DNA from: Agrypnia vestita
Lineage: Eukaryota > Arthropoda > Insecta > Trichoptera > Phryganeidae
Length of the DNA stretch: 64,000 bases
NCBI GenBank assembly: GCA_016648135.1
Contig: JADDOH010004260.1
Coordinates: forward strand, 1-64,000
Direction: 5' to 3'
A program made the translations under genes and the position numbers. Positions 34,975-46,955 of the stretch are shown here, piece by piece; the stretch's first letter is position 1, and each line of letters starts with the position of its first letter. The notes beneath the pieces were generated by a model. That model was not told the origin of the DNA, did no database searches, and saw nothing but the letters and a program-made list of their open reading frames with translations.

Positions 34975-35195
34975 TGATTTATAAATAACCACGTCCTTTT
35001 TACAAATAGTTAACTTTTCAATTTATTTTCTTGTTAAGTTTTTTTATTTTATTATTATTCATTTTTCACTTATAAATTTTTAATATTTTGATTGTATATT
35101 TTGTTAGTATACAATTGTATACTGATGAAGGGGCCGTAGGCTCTGAAACATGTTGATATTTTCAATACTAAAGTTTATTTCTATTAATTATATTA
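34975..35195 (+). mobile_element. Penelope-like terminal repeat fragment
   Basis: Shares CCTTTTTACAAATAGTTA, the hammerhead core and AAGTTTATTTCTA with the arms of 10580-11146. No coding sequence. Confidence 0.5.
35122..35154 (+). ncRNA. Candidate hammerhead ribozyme core, copy D
   Basis: CTGATGA (35122-35128), A, stem II GGGGCC-GTA-GGCTCT (six pairs), GAAA (35145-35148), palindromic ACATGT, U at the cleavage position. Core boxes are intact. Stem I is partial. Confidence 0.45.
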
Positions 35196-35277
35196 ATTTA
35201 ACTCAAATACGCTGCGTACCTTTCACACTTTCCCTATAAACAATAGATATTTTATATTGTTATATATGATTTATCTA

Positions 35278-35819
35278 TTTTTACTCCCTTTATATTAACT
35301 CGTGGCGTCTGTTTGCTTGCTTGCCGGCTTGCCGTCAAAAAAAACTTTGACCCTTTTCCCGTGATCCAATCGAGCTGAAATTTGGCAAGTAGACTCGTGG
35401 CGATGATCAAGAAGATCTATCAAATTTTCGTTAAAAAAATTAATAATTATAGTATAATATCGGATTTTTAGAAATTTTATTGGTTTTTTCAAATTGGAAT
35501 CATTAGAAAAGTTTGATTAGCGACGGCGGCCCGATAACGTCGCGGAATATTTTCTAAATTTGAATTTCTCCGTTGGTATACATAATAGGTACTCCACTAC
35601 GAATGTCAAAAATCTAAATTGACTGACAAATGTTTTTAGAATTTAATCATCAAAGCATGAAGTGTCTTATCAAAGCTCAAAACATTTGACATTTTAGAAA
35701 TATATTAAATTCCTGTAAGTTTAGTGTTATGTTATATGTTTTAATTCGTCTTTAATTGTTGTTATATTTTACAAAGAAAGGGAGTATAATAAAAACTTGG
35801 TTTTTATGGGTTACTTTTT
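35278..35819 (+). repeat. Unclassified repeat ACTCCC, copy 2
   Basis: Same ends as the copy at 8599. The minus strand encodes STCQISARLDHGKRVKVFFD followed by GKPASKQTDATS, an ORF fragment recognisable in all three copies. It may be a residue of a coding element, but I cannot assign a domain. Confidence 0.7.
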
Positions 35820-36877
35820 ATATGATTATAATTGGACTGTTTAAATACTCCAAGTTGCCCGCTCTCCAAAATATATTCCAATCATACGTGCACATTCCTA
35901 CCGCGCCATCACGTCTCGACGAGAGGCGGACTCTACAAAAGGAACAGAGACTACAATGGACCCGGATCGGGCCCCATTGTCGGAAGGTGTGATTCATCTC
36001 GTTGGCGGCGATTCACGCGTCGGTCACGCGACAAATCGACGATTGCTTCGCGGTGAGCCGACAGAAGTCTAATTGGTGCAGAACACGGGAACACGTAACA
36101 GTGGAACACGTACGCTATACAAAAAGTGTACCAACACAAAAAATGACTACTTTTCAAACATAGCGTTGTAATTTATTTAATGAAAAAAATATATTTATTT
36201 AAAAAAAAAAACAAGTTAATATTTAAATGTACTAAAAAGTAAAGAATAATTTTTCGAGCAAAAACTCGACTCATCCTTCAACTAAAAATACTTTTTAGTA
36301 CCTACCTACATTTACTTAATAGAAGCGTTTTTTTCATGTTATATAATTTTCCATTTTTTTATCTTAGTATTACCCTGCATACAAAATCACTTAAGTAGGA
36401 AACTAGCACAATCTTTTGGTGAGCTCATTATCTAATTTCCCATATAAAACTTTGATTGTGATGGATTGATTGATTAATTAGTGAATTAATTCATTTAGTG
36501 TCATCGAGAATGCGTAAAATTTCAGCTTGATTGGACAATGGGTAAACATTACATTGTATACAAGCAAACAGGTGAAACTAATTGAAAAAAAAAATTTGTT
36601 AATATTTTTAATATTATTTTATTAATATTTTACTAATATTTTATTATTATTTTATAAATAATTTTTGCTATAAATATTCATTTTCACAAGTATTTTAGAT
36701 CACGTTTCGGGTGCATGGGCCGAACATGACATGAACTATACGTGGTTTGATAAAAAAAATAGGTACATGGATGTCAATGTTGAAAATTAAAAAAATTGAA
36801 ATCGGTACATTTTTTCATTTTAGTATTGATAAATCTAGAAGTCGCGTAGGCACTTTTTAATATTCAAGTAGTAGCTT
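35820..36877. other. Intergenic, no gene seen
   Basis: A CpG-bearing stretch at 35900-36080 (CGGCGATTCACGCGTCGGTC) gives overlapping ORFs in three frames and no domain. The remainder is AT-rich. Confidence 0.4.
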
Positions 36878-37075
36878 GAGTAGCTTGTTGGTCTTGTGGT
36901 TAGGACACCCGCCTCGTGATCGAAAGGTCGCGAATTTGAAGCTCACTCCAGACTAGCAAGTTTGTCCAATTTTCGTAGCACAAGCGTTTAGCTTAGTTTG
37001 AAAAATAGTAAGAATACTGATGTGGCACGTATTGCGTATTCGCAACTCTATTTTTTTTTTTTTAAATAATGAAAA
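36878..37075 (+). mobile_element. tRNA-derived SINE (family S2)
   Basis: GTCTTGTGGTTAGGACACCC, GCCTCGTGATC, GAAAGGTCGCGAATTTGAA mirrors a tRNA D-arm/anticodon/T-arm layout. It is followed by AAGCGTTTAGCTTAGTTTGA and a T-run. A degenerate relative lies at 39475-39620. Confidence 0.6.
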
Positions 37076-38735
37076 AAATTAATTTCAATCTAAATAATTA
37101 TCTTATTACGTCGAAAATGTATGATCATCCACTTTACGTAAATGTTGAAAGTTTCAGAGTTCTAGCTAGTCGAAAAGTTGGTAAAAAATCAATAATAAAT
37201 CCGTTACAACACACAAACAGAAGAAGAGAGCTTTTGAAAAGCATATAAAAATGACTTTAATTTATTTGTGGCCAGCGCAGGAAGATATTTATTAAATTTG
37301 TATTATTAGAAAACGTTAAAATTATCATAAATGAAATTTATCGTAACCCAGCATGATCAAATAAAAAAATCAATGAGCCAGATTCAACGTAATTCCATAG
37401 AGCTGATTAAAAAAATGGCCTATTTTTTTTAGTTTCTATAAAACACTTAATCATTTTCTAAATGTATTTGAGTCTGACGCTTAAGGCGTAAATAAATTAG
37501 TAAGACAGAATTCGGTGCGATTCATAGCGGGAAAACTGTGTAAACTGGTCTAGGACAAGCGTACTAGCATTTAGCAGGGGAGGCAAGATACTAACTGACC
37601 AATGAGCCGAATCGACGAGAATTGTATATAATATAAAAAAATCCGATAGATTTCTTCCATAGGTGAAATGAAACATTTTTCCTTTTTTGCTTTTTCTCTA
37701 GGAATTGAAACATACAATAGTGAACATACAATATTTACAAGGCCTGTTTTTCAGAATATTTCTAAATTGCTACGTCATATACATGTAGCATTGTTGAAAT
37801 ATGCCTAAAAACATACGTTAGGAACCAGCGTCTTTATAATATTGTCAGGAGATAGTAGAATCAGACAGAATTACGTACTAGCGAAATCTCTCGAACGGTC
37901 CACATGAGTCTGAAATCGACTGGGCTTTTCTCTTAAATTCTGAAAACATCGGGAAGGCGACATTACCTGTAAAAAGAGATCGGCTGGATACTGCGTGTTT
38001 CGATTAAATTCAAGTTCAATGACTTTGCGTATGACATAAAAGTTTAAATAGTTTCATTAGCCTTCCACAGCCACGATCATATCACGATAATATAACCATT
38101 ATTTTATATGAACAGCATACTCTCTCCACTGCGGTTTTTCAACATCCAACAATTATCTTTATAATATATAATGTAGTGACAAATACTATTAATACTTGAA
38201 TTAGATAACTGAAAAAGTGTTATTTTGAAATAATTGCAGTAAAAGTTTTCATGCTTCTTAAAAACATTCTTCTCCTTACTAATCAATCCTTAATGCTCCT
38301 TTTTTCTAATATAACATTTAAATGAACTCTTGAGATAAATTAATGAAATTTAAATGAAAAAAATACGTATCGCCAGATATTTAGTTAAAGCATTTAATCT
38401 TCATTCATTTTTCTTGTTGTTTATGTTAGTAAATTATTAAAAGCTCGTATAAATTATCTAGTTTTAACCTAAAATAGCTTAGGTACTAAATGTTTTTTTG
38501 GTTTAAATATCTCAAAACTGCCAAAATTTGAGTTAATTCTTGTATTGAGCCCATGATATGTAATATTTCGAATATTTTTTTTAAACTTAAACATTGTAAT
38601 ACGAACTTTATGGAAAATGAAATACAAATTTTAATAGCTTCAACATGAATGTGTGAAATATCCGAAATATATACCTATTTTTTTTCTAAATCAAATCTAA
38701 ATATATTATTTTATAGCGCGTTTAAGGTCAAATTT
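37076..38735. other. Intergenic with possible LTR tail
   Basis: Unique sequence. CCTTCCACAGCCACGATC near 38060-38080 resembles the LTR-A tail, but no LTR start could be fixed. No gene seen. Confidence 0.35.
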
Positions 38736-38739
38736 TTAG

Positions 38740-38808
38740 GAAAGCAGTCCCCATGGAGCAAAGCCCCGGGGGCTCGCGCCCGCTGCCCGGGACGCTACCA
38801 CGCCACTG
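38740..38808 (-). mobile_element. Possible hAT-type terminus
   Basis: Minus strand begins CAGTGGCGTGGTAGCGTCCC, like common hAT ends, and is very GC-rich. No opposite terminus was found, so only a fragment is claimed. Confidence 0.25.
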
Positions 38809-39474
38809 ATCAAAATTATTCAATATTTTGAAATCCATGTTCGGTGCCCATTATATTTCCATTACGGGCTCGGTTAAAGTATGTGGTTATCTCGTGAGAA
38901 TTAATGATAAATCCAAGTTTAATGAAGTTAACGAACATTGTATTTCAAATAATTGCTTACTGAATAAATAACACCGTTCTCGATTTTTGACTTGTGTATT
39001 GATTAAGCTTTCAGGATTTATTTACATAGCATGAATATTAATAACGTTGGGTGATTTAAACGCGGATCTATGAAATCTGGTGATTCGGAACCGGTTTCAA
39101 ATCTCTGTCAAAACAATATAACTACCATGTATTAAAACATTATTGAAAGAATCATTATTTTTCGACAGGTGAGTGTTTTTGATTACGTATTTATATAATA
39201 AGAGACTCGATACGATTTTTTTGTAATGTAATAAAATTTACTGATTGTAATAAATATTTATTAAGAAATATTTATGAATCTGATAATAAATCTTGCATTT
39301 TTTGTTGAAATACCTATAATGTATTGATCGCATTAATTTTTATCCACAAAATAGCTATCCATTCACTTATTTCAAATTCAGTTAATTTTATTATTTGCTT
39401 AGTAAAATAACGTTTCGAATTATCTAAAACAAAACAATTGTTATTGACGTGTTTATCTCTATAGCTAATACTTG

Positions 39475-39620
39475 CTAGTGACTATCTGGTCTAATAGTTA
39501 AGTAATAGAGTGATCACACATTCAGACCATCAAGTTAGTCCTACATTTCACATCAGAGACATTTTACTTAGTTTAAAAAATCCTAAGAATATTAATGTAA
39601 CACACAGTTGAATTTAATTA
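39475..39620 (+). mobile_element. Degenerate SINE (family S2)
   Basis: GTCTAATAGTTAAGTAATAG and CTTAGTTTAAAAAATCCTAA follow the layout of 36878-37075, including AAGAATATTAATGTAACAC near the end. Confidence 0.4.
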
Positions 39621-39714
39621 GGAAGTTTGTGAAAACCTGTAGCAAATTAATTTTATTTGTACCAATTATCGGTCATGGATTATTTGGATTCACAGAAATG
39701 GTATGTTCATTCAT

Positions 39715-39885
39715 GTTGTAATGTTTGTTAATGTAAAAAATATTTTTTTTACTTTTAAGATTGTTTTCGCAATATTTTTTTGTTGTCGCTGTAAATAATT
39801 AATACATAGGTAACTAATAATAATTATTGTAAAGCTGAAATACAAACATGAAAAGTGCGCCATTTTTGATGGGATAGAAATGCTT
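39715..39885 (+). mobile_element. Degraded Helitron-like fragment (H1)
   Basis: Shares TTAATGTAAAAAATATTTTT and CGCCATTTTTGATGGG with the 11450-11820 copy. The CTAG end is lost. Confidence 0.35.
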
Positions 39886-40059
39886 AGGCAAATATTAAGA
39901 TTCCTTAAAATATTTTTGTAAATAAAAAATTCGCTTTATTTGATTAATTAGTTCGGTTATTCTGCGTTAAACAATTTAATATTCAAGTTTTCAATATTGT
40001 CAAATAAAAATGTTATTAGATTTTCACGGCCATTGCCATTGTTTATACTGATTCCGTAT

Positions 40060-40260
40060 TTCTATGAGCTTCCTGGCCGACGTTTCGGATCCCATTGAAT
40101 CCATCCCTCCATCACCAGGCTATTGTGGTTAAGTATTGGTTTTCAATACGGTACTGCAAACCAATACTTAACACATCATCATTCACACTCGCCATGCAAT
40201 GGAATCCGAAAAGTCAACCAGAAAGGTCGTATAAACACGACAGAAAAATCAAAAGCAAAG
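40060..40260 (+). mobile_element. Degenerate Penelope-like fragment (GAAACGTCGG type)
   Basis: GGCCGACGTTTCGGATCCCA on the left and ATGGAATCCGAAAAGTCAAC on the right parallel 11930-12185. The hammerhead boxes are mutated (no CTGATGA). Confidence 0.45.
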
Positions 40261-40269
40261 ATTATGAAA

Positions 40270-40870
40270 GCAATGTCATTCTTCTTCTTCTTCTACCCCT
40301 TATCCAAATGACCCTGCTCCGCACAGAAGGTTCTAACTTTTCCTATCTTCGGCTTCGCTCTCCAAGTCAGCCCAATTTAGTTGCAACATCGCTTCGCAGC
40401 AGCCCTTTACCTGTTTTCGCCAGCTTACGACTGCCCCATGTCTTCTGCCTTCTGGTCTTGCCTGGAATATTCGCTTTGGCATTCAATCTGCCGGTATCCG
40501 CAAGATATGTCCCAGCCACCGTAACTGTGATTTCTCGATAAACGTCAATAAGAGTTCTACTTGAGACATTCTCTTATTTGAGTATTTATGATTCTGTCCC
40601 TTCAGGTAACTCCTACTATTCCTCATCAAAAATCCCATCTCGCAGGTTCTTTTGATCAAGATCCAGTGCTCGTGGCCGTACACTAAGGTTGGCCTGAAAA
40701 CCGATATGTATACTGCCAACTTTTCTCGCTAGATGAGCCCCGCTATTCTAAGTACGGGATTATATAGAGATCGAGCTACCTGGTTTGCGGCTCCTATCTT
40801 CCTATCCAATTCACTTTCTCGCTTTTTATCCTGAGATGTTATAGCACCGAGGTATTAGACGTCTATTCTG
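40270..40870 (-). pseudogene. LINE 3' domain remnant
   Basis: Minus-strand reading AVYISVFRPTLVYGHEHWIL followed by QLRWLGHILRIPADR matches the C-terminal domain of insect non-LTR reverse transcriptases (..P.L.YG.E.W.L.......RLRWLGH..RM). It continues to a GAAGAA tail near 40276-40290. Stops and shifts break the frame. No RT catalytic box remains. Confidence 0.65.
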
Positions 40871-41084
40871 GCATGCATGTTACATATTACAACTTTAATT
40901 ATATGTACCATAAATTAGTTTTATGGGTTAATTAAAATTATCAGTTGACTGCTGTCTGCTTGGTATTTATGATTATTATGCAAAGTTTCTCAAATTGCAT
41001 AATTTGTGCGATCTTCGTGAAAATATCGTATTAAAATGATTTTTATCACGGTCGCTAAAACTTAACGAGTTAGCGATATATTTT

Positions 41085-41240
41085 GGGCTATTTTATACCG
41101 CGGTCCGCCCCCTGCCTTGTCCGCTTAATAGCTATCACGGCGCGCGCTCTCCGCCCGAGTCTCCTAGCGAGTCGTGATCGCAGCATCCCAACCTGCCTCT
41201 GTGTTACGCCGCCAGATATTTGAATAACAATAAAAGAAAC
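41085..41240 (+). promoter_or_regulatory. GC-rich promoter- or LTR-like island
   Basis: TATTTTATACCGCGG, then 100 bp of CpG-rich sequence, then AATAAAAGAAACAAAACGA: the TATA / GC-rich leader / polyadenylation order seen in insect LTRs. No terminal TG...CA repeat could be fixed, so a genuine promoter is equally possible. Confidence 0.3.
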
Positions 41241-41554
41241 AAAACGAAACCCGACTTGTTATGTTGTTATCGAACAATGAGCGTGATTTTCTCTTCCAAC
41301 TCGTTAAGTTCTCGTTTAAAATAATTCCTGTAATAGCGCGTATCTACATACTTATTGCAGTATAGTTTTGAATTTTTTTACATGTATTGCTCATATTTTA
41401 CTGAAGTTATTCATCTTTAGGCGCGTTGAGAGTGAAACTTTTCATCACGCAACGGATATTTTCATACCACCAAGTTACGACTCACCAATCACCAGCTTAA
41501 ACGGCGGTTTTCCGAGTGACATTTAATGACTAGCAATTCTTATAAGTGTGAAGT

Positions 41555-41760
41555 ATAAAAAATGTTTTGATTACTAATTTAAAATGTACCGAATTCTACA
41601 TTTTATGTATCTATCCCATCCAAAATTATGTTTCCTATTAATTTATAGGACATGTTTCCTATAAAATTTCAAATTCAGTACATTATAAATTAGTAATCCT
41701 CGATGTCTGCATTAAATTTTTTTTTGGATGTTACTGCCTTGCTTTTATACTCCAGAAGTG
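41555..41760. repeat. Hairpin repeat, family HR, copy 1
   Basis: ATTACTAATTTAAAATGTAC (41570-41589) pairs with GTACATTATAAATTAGTAAT (41678-41697). TGCATTAAA...TGTTACTGCC...GCTTTTATAC is shared with 56515-56700. Confidence 0.55.
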
Positions 41761-42979
41761 ACGACAACAAATCGTTTGAAAATGCTGTTATAAAAATTGC
41801 ATATGCTCCGGGCGCTGTAATTGTTGCTTATTTTCTATATTGTATAGATGATGTATTTTTCATAAAATAATATAATTGTGATCTAATTAATAATGTGTTA
41901 TAGTGATGACTGAATTATGAGCTTAATATTTCATTATCTCTTCTTTATAAAAGCAAGATTTTTATCGTCTGTTGGAGAACTGTCATTGGTGGATATTCTA
42001 GTTTGTGTTGAATACCTTGGACAACATTTGTACAACACTTGATTTTTTATGTATGCCAAAGAAGTATAACTTCTTATGTGCGTACATACATAAATACACT
42101 GCAAGATCAACTCTAAATAAAATTCATTCATCTATAGATCCACAAACTCATTTAACGTAAATTACAACCACATAGACATTTTTAACTCGACTATTCTTTA
42201 AACGAAAATTAACTTCACAACCGCACCCTAACTAGTGGACTTAATTTATATTCCCATATACTCCCATACTTCTTTCTTTTATCGTAATCCTACATCCCAC
42301 TCCGCCCTTCCCCAACCCCTTATCAATATATAATGAAACTATAAATTGTCATAATGTCACACTTTACTAATATATTTAATAATTAATTTTAAGTGAAAAA
42401 TTTTATAATTTACTATTTTTTATCTCTTGTTTGTTAATTTAAGATATTCTATTATTCTTTCCTAAAATAAAAAAAATAATAAAAAACTATGCGTACCTAC
42501 CCATTTTTTTATATTACATGAAGAAATACAAAATAAAAAATACTATATAGAAAACTGAGATTAAAGTAACAGCGTTCTTCTGCAAGTAGGTAGTTATTAT
42601 AATTTCAATAAAACAAATTTACAATCAGGGAATAAAACGTATTATATTCTACAAACTCAATATATCATAATGGTCGATTCTAATAAAAACATTTTATTAT
42701 GAGGTTTCAATTTAAAAACATAGTTCTATGTTATTTTAATTTAACGTATCCAACCGGGGGAAGTAGGTATGGAAGTCATTTTGGGTGTACATAGGGCTTA
42801 CGACCTATCTACGGCTGGCTTAAGTGATCACATTAAACAATGTAACTTTACAACAATTCTAACGAAATAATCAAAGAACGTGGATGAGAAGATTAGTTAA
42901 TTTTCTCCGTATATCTTTAAAATTGATTCATTCAATATGTTTTAAGCATTTTTAATCCCATTGCTCGTCAATTCTGTAC
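41761..42979. other. Intergenic, no gene seen
   Basis: AT-rich. Short ORFs only, none with a recognisable domain. Confidence 0.5.
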
Positions 42980-43300
42980 GACTGTGTACAGCAATAATAC
43001 ACCTGCTTAGTGACCAAGTGGTCCGGGGTTTGAGCCTCGCCCCGGGAAAAACGCTTAGCTTAGCACAAACACTCGGTTCCCTCATTACTGAGTATCGTGA
43101 CCCCGGGTTATGACCTGTTGATCTCCTTGTCGGATCTTCTCTGCCTTTCTCTGCAGACCACAGTTCAGATAACCGCTGCAATAGTATGGATAGTCTTTGA
43201 TCTGGCCGGTCCATCAAGCCATTGGAAACAGCCCCCTTCCTCTCTGGACTTCCACCAGCCTTTCCAAGTTAGCATCGATCGCGGATAATCTGTCTTAGAT
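42980..43300. repeat. SINE-like segment plus unassigned sequence
   Basis: AGTGACCAAGTGGTCCGGGG and GGTTTGAGCCTCGCC are B-box-like, and AAACGCTTAGCTTAGC recalls family S2. The adjoining 150 bp are open in both strands but unrecognised. Confidence 0.35.
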
Positions 43301-43936
43301 CCTTAATTGTGCATTTAGGTATCAGTGTATTATAACAAACATATTAAAATTAATGTTTTTTTATTATTTAGTTTGGCATAAACACAGGCATGACATGCCC
43401 ATACGTTTTGTGCATGATGGTACAACATAATATCAACTAAATAATTTCATATTATGTTACTTTAGTATATAGTAAAAGGTATAATCATACAAGAACGTTG
43501 TTCAATCTGTTGCATCAATGATCATATTTTCAATTAGATTATTTTTCTTTATGGTTTATAGTTTAGTTCAGCATTAGTTTATAGAGAAGGAATCGGCTAT
43601 CAATGTGAATAATTCATTTACTTACATTCAGGTAGGTACTAAATCTTTATCTAAAAAAAGAATAATAGTTGACTTGATGATACAATTGCTTATATTAATT
43701 GGAATAAGTTCTCAAAATTCGTTGACATTTTTCATTGTAGGAGCATACCCAAACTAAATAATTGCTTAGACTGGAATATGCTAGTAGAATTGAGTACAGT
43801 TTAATGGATTATTTTTTTCCTTCTTGAATTAGTACCTTTCTGAGTTTGCTTTTTAATTACCTATTTTTCTTAATAAGGTACTACTTCTTTAGTTTATTTT
43901 TTAAACGGACCAATTTTTTTACAATATTCGGAAGAC

Positions 43937-44358
43937 GTCTCACGGGAACATTCTCGCAAATAATATAAATTTATAGAATAATCTCGGAGGTTCGAAAAAC
44001 CAACGTGTTTCGTATAAAAAGCACAGCCAGTGCCGCGGTTATTGTTGTTGTTTTGACGTTTAACTGACGCGAAATAGTAAGCGATAAAACCGACAGCAGT
44101 TTTAGATTAATCTAACGCATAGATTAATCGAAGTGATAGAATCGAGTGAAGTCTTTACGTGGAGATTTAAATAGAATATTCTAGCAAGCGATAATTAAGT
44201 ATTTCTAGACGAATGATTTATTGTGAAATTGTGTGATTTACAGAATAGTGTTTAAATAAAATTCGTGACCAGCTTTGTGAATTTGTTAAAATAATTGATA
44301 AATCGTAAAATTAATTTCCAGAGTTTTCATTTTCCTCCCACAACCACATTCCGTGTTA
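43937..44358 (+). mobile_element. Solo-LTR-like block (LTR-A)
   Basis: TCTCACGGGAACATTCTCG near the start, TATA box TCGTATAAAAAGCA, AATAAAATTCGTGACC (polyadenylation-like signal) and the tail TTTTCCTCCCACAACCACATTCCGTGTTA. The TATA-to-GACGTTTAACTGACGCGAAAT region is also seen in 46684-46955. Confidence 0.55.
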
Positions 44359-44712
44359 ATGTATAGCTATTTACTTAATTATAAATTGTAATATTAACTA
44401 ACTTAAGAAATAAATAAAAATAAAAAAAATAAATTTTTTTGCCTTCATTTACCTGCAAACACTTCATCATTATCTGTGTCAAATTTCGTTATATTTAAAA
44501 ATCTACCATCGTGGGGGCAAGATTCCTTCCACATTATTCATTAATAATAATTGACTAATTTATCGATGTCAAAATATATGGTAAACTGCAGACGTTTGTC
44601 AGTATTTGAGAATTCACTAACCATGAGTTGACAGTACGGCTGCATAGCTGTATTATTTATCTCGGTGCGATAAGACTTGAAGAAAATACGGGGAACATTA
44701 TTAAATATATTT

Positions 44713-44808
44713 ATCACGCGTTCATTCTAATGAAATCAAAATTTCATTAGAATGAACGTGTGATTTTCATATTCATCGCGGGAATATAATGACAATATAT
44801 TCTCGCGA
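44713..44808. other. Two adjacent hairpins
   Basis: Hairpin 1: 24-bp arms (44713-44736 and 44741-44764) with one mismatch and a 4-base loop. Hairpin 2: 13-bp arms (44776-44788 and 44796-44808) with one mismatch. The sequences are unrelated to the other hairpin families here. Confidence 0.55.
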
Positions 44809-45221
44809 CAGTAACAATTTTAGAAAATTTACGCAATTTATAGGTGTCTGTACATATAATATTTTTGATTATAACAATTCTATATGTACCTACTTATTTG
44901 AAATAAAAATAATGCTTCCTATTATGACCCTGTGATGGAAAAAGGCTATACGAATTTTATGCAGCTTTAGCCATATTTGAAGTTTCTACGATGTTAACCA
45001 AAACCAAAGTATAATTTTTAAAAACAGCAGGGTTGCGTTGAGGAGTCACTTGTGCTTCGTTTGAGAAAAATACTTTGAAAGATATCTTTAATAGTACCTT
45101 ACCCATATTTGTTTTAGGTCTGATGTTTTTTTTTAACTTTTAGATATTTAACTGCCATAAATGCAAATATTAAGAAATAGTAATAAAACTCTGCATTATG
45201 TTTGCAAACTATAATAAAACT

Positions 45222-45566
45222 ATGCACCGTAGAATGCTGCGCATACCATGAGCAGATATGGTCAGCAACTCAGATGTGCTCCAGAACTGAGAGATTTGTT
45301 AGCAAATATCAGAGTCCGAAAGGTTTCATACTTAGGTCATATGCTCAGAGGGTAAAAGTGAGACCTTTTGCATTTGATAATTAAGGACAAGATTGAGAGA
45401 AAACGGGGTGTTGGCAGGAAGCAGATCTAATGACTCCTTAATATACGAGATTGGACAGGAATATAGACGGTGGAAGAGCTTTTCGAGCCGCCAAAGATAG
45501 GGAGATGTACTCTCGAGTGATAGTCAACCTTGTGAGGATCTGACATGACCCTAGGAGAAGAAGAAT
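45222..45566 (+). pseudogene. LINE 3'-end remnant
   Basis: Frames with shifts read YLGHMLRG, then IKDKIERKRGVGRKQI, IRDWTG and ELFRAAKDREMYSRVIVNLV, the common insect LINE tail (..YLGH..R.....L...I..GKI.G.R..GR....WL.N...W......LFRAA.....). It ends in a GAAGAAGAA tail. Heavily decayed. Confidence 0.6.
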
Positions 45567-45642
45567 AAAACTATTCATACATTTTTTCGCGGTATACAGA
45601 TGTAGGTAGATATTGTTTAGGCTATTCATAGGAATTTATTAC

Positions 45643-46318
45643 TTTTTACTCCCTTTATATTAACTCGTGGCGTCTGCTTGCTTGCCGGCTTGCCGTCAAC
45701 AAAAACTTTGGATCAATTTTTGACCCTTTTCCCGTGATCCAATCGAGTTGAAACTTGGCAAGCAGACTCGTGGTGACGATCAGGAAGATCTATCAAATTT
45801 TCGTTAAAAAAATTAATAATTATAGTATAATTTCGGATTTTTAGAAATTTTATTGTTTTGTTCAAATTGCAATCATTCATTAGAAAAGTTTGATTAGCAA
45901 CGGCGCGGCGGCCCGATAACGTCGCGGAATATTTTCTAAATTTGAATTACTCCGTTGGTGTAATAGGTACAACACTACGAATTTCGAAAATTTACAAAAC
46001 AATTGGTTCACAGATGACAGCAAAATTGGGTTTTTTGGGAAAAAATCAAATAATAATTTATTTCTTTTAGATTTCTGCTTAGTTTTGAAGATCTGATTCT
46101 GACTAAATCATTTGATGCTGGAAATTCATAAGGTACGATATTGATGATAATTGAATCTATCAAAATCTTGACATCTCAAAACATCTGACATTTTAGAAAT
46201 ATATTAAATTTCTGTAAGTTTAGCGTTATGTTAAATGTTTTAATTCGTATTTAATTATTTTTACATTTTACAAAGAAAGGGAGTATAGTAAAAACTTGTT
46301 TTTTATGGGTTACTTTTT
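45643..46318 (+). repeat. Unclassified repeat ACTCCC, copy 3
   Basis: Same two ends as 8599 and 35278. The interior carries about 150 bp that is absent or different in the other copies (46000-46160). Confidence 0.7.
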
Positions 46319-46683
46319 TATAGTTTATTAGTTTACCCGTAGTTCACCGCCTCCCACACACTTCCCGACCTTAATTTTTGGCCCCCGGTTGTCGGGCCAC
46401 AGTTCTCTTTCTAATATTATTCAAATTACGCGGCGATTGTATCTTATTATTTCCACCAGATCCAGAGATATGATTAATTGAAATAGACCAACATAAATAT
46501 GTACGCCGCACATGTTACGTACCTAAGTACGGGACTGTCGGATGTGTTATTACCTCATTTATGTGGGGTAATAACTTACAACTAAATGCCGCATTGATGT
46601 TTTAATGACAACTAAAAAAATATGTAAGTAGTAGGTATCAGTACTTAACTAGAATTTCTACAAAATAAATTTAAATAAAATAT

Positions 46684-46955
46684 TGTCACGGGTTGTGTCT
46701 TTGAGACAAATGAAAACGCCGGAAATTAATAAGCGATTTATTAATTATTGAATGCTTATTTTAATAAATAGTCTCTGGATAAGAATTTAATTTTAACACT
46801 ATTCTTTAATTCGTACTATTTCTCGGTTTATCACTCGTTTATGAACACTTAATTATCGCTGGGTAAAACTTGCGAGAAAATTTTGTTCACTATCGCCCCG
46901 AAGGTAGGCACTCCACTTAATTTTTCGCTCCGATTCTGATTTCGCGTCAGTAAAA
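46684..46955 (-). mobile_element. LTR-A fragment, reverse orientation
   Basis: Minus strand: GACGTTTTTACTGACGCGAA ... TTTTCATTTGTCTCAAAGAC ... CACAACCCGTGACA, parallel to the block at 43937. The 5' part with the TATA box is missing or cut. Confidence 0.55.

Noticed and set aside
41085..41240. Definite LTR or promoter
   Set aside because: TATA and AATAAA order is suggestive, but no TG...CA ends or duplication could be fixed, so it is kept only as low confidence.
44713..44764. miRNA precursor
   Set aside because: The 4-base loop and near-perfect 24-bp arms are too short for a normal pre-miRNA of about 60-70 nt.
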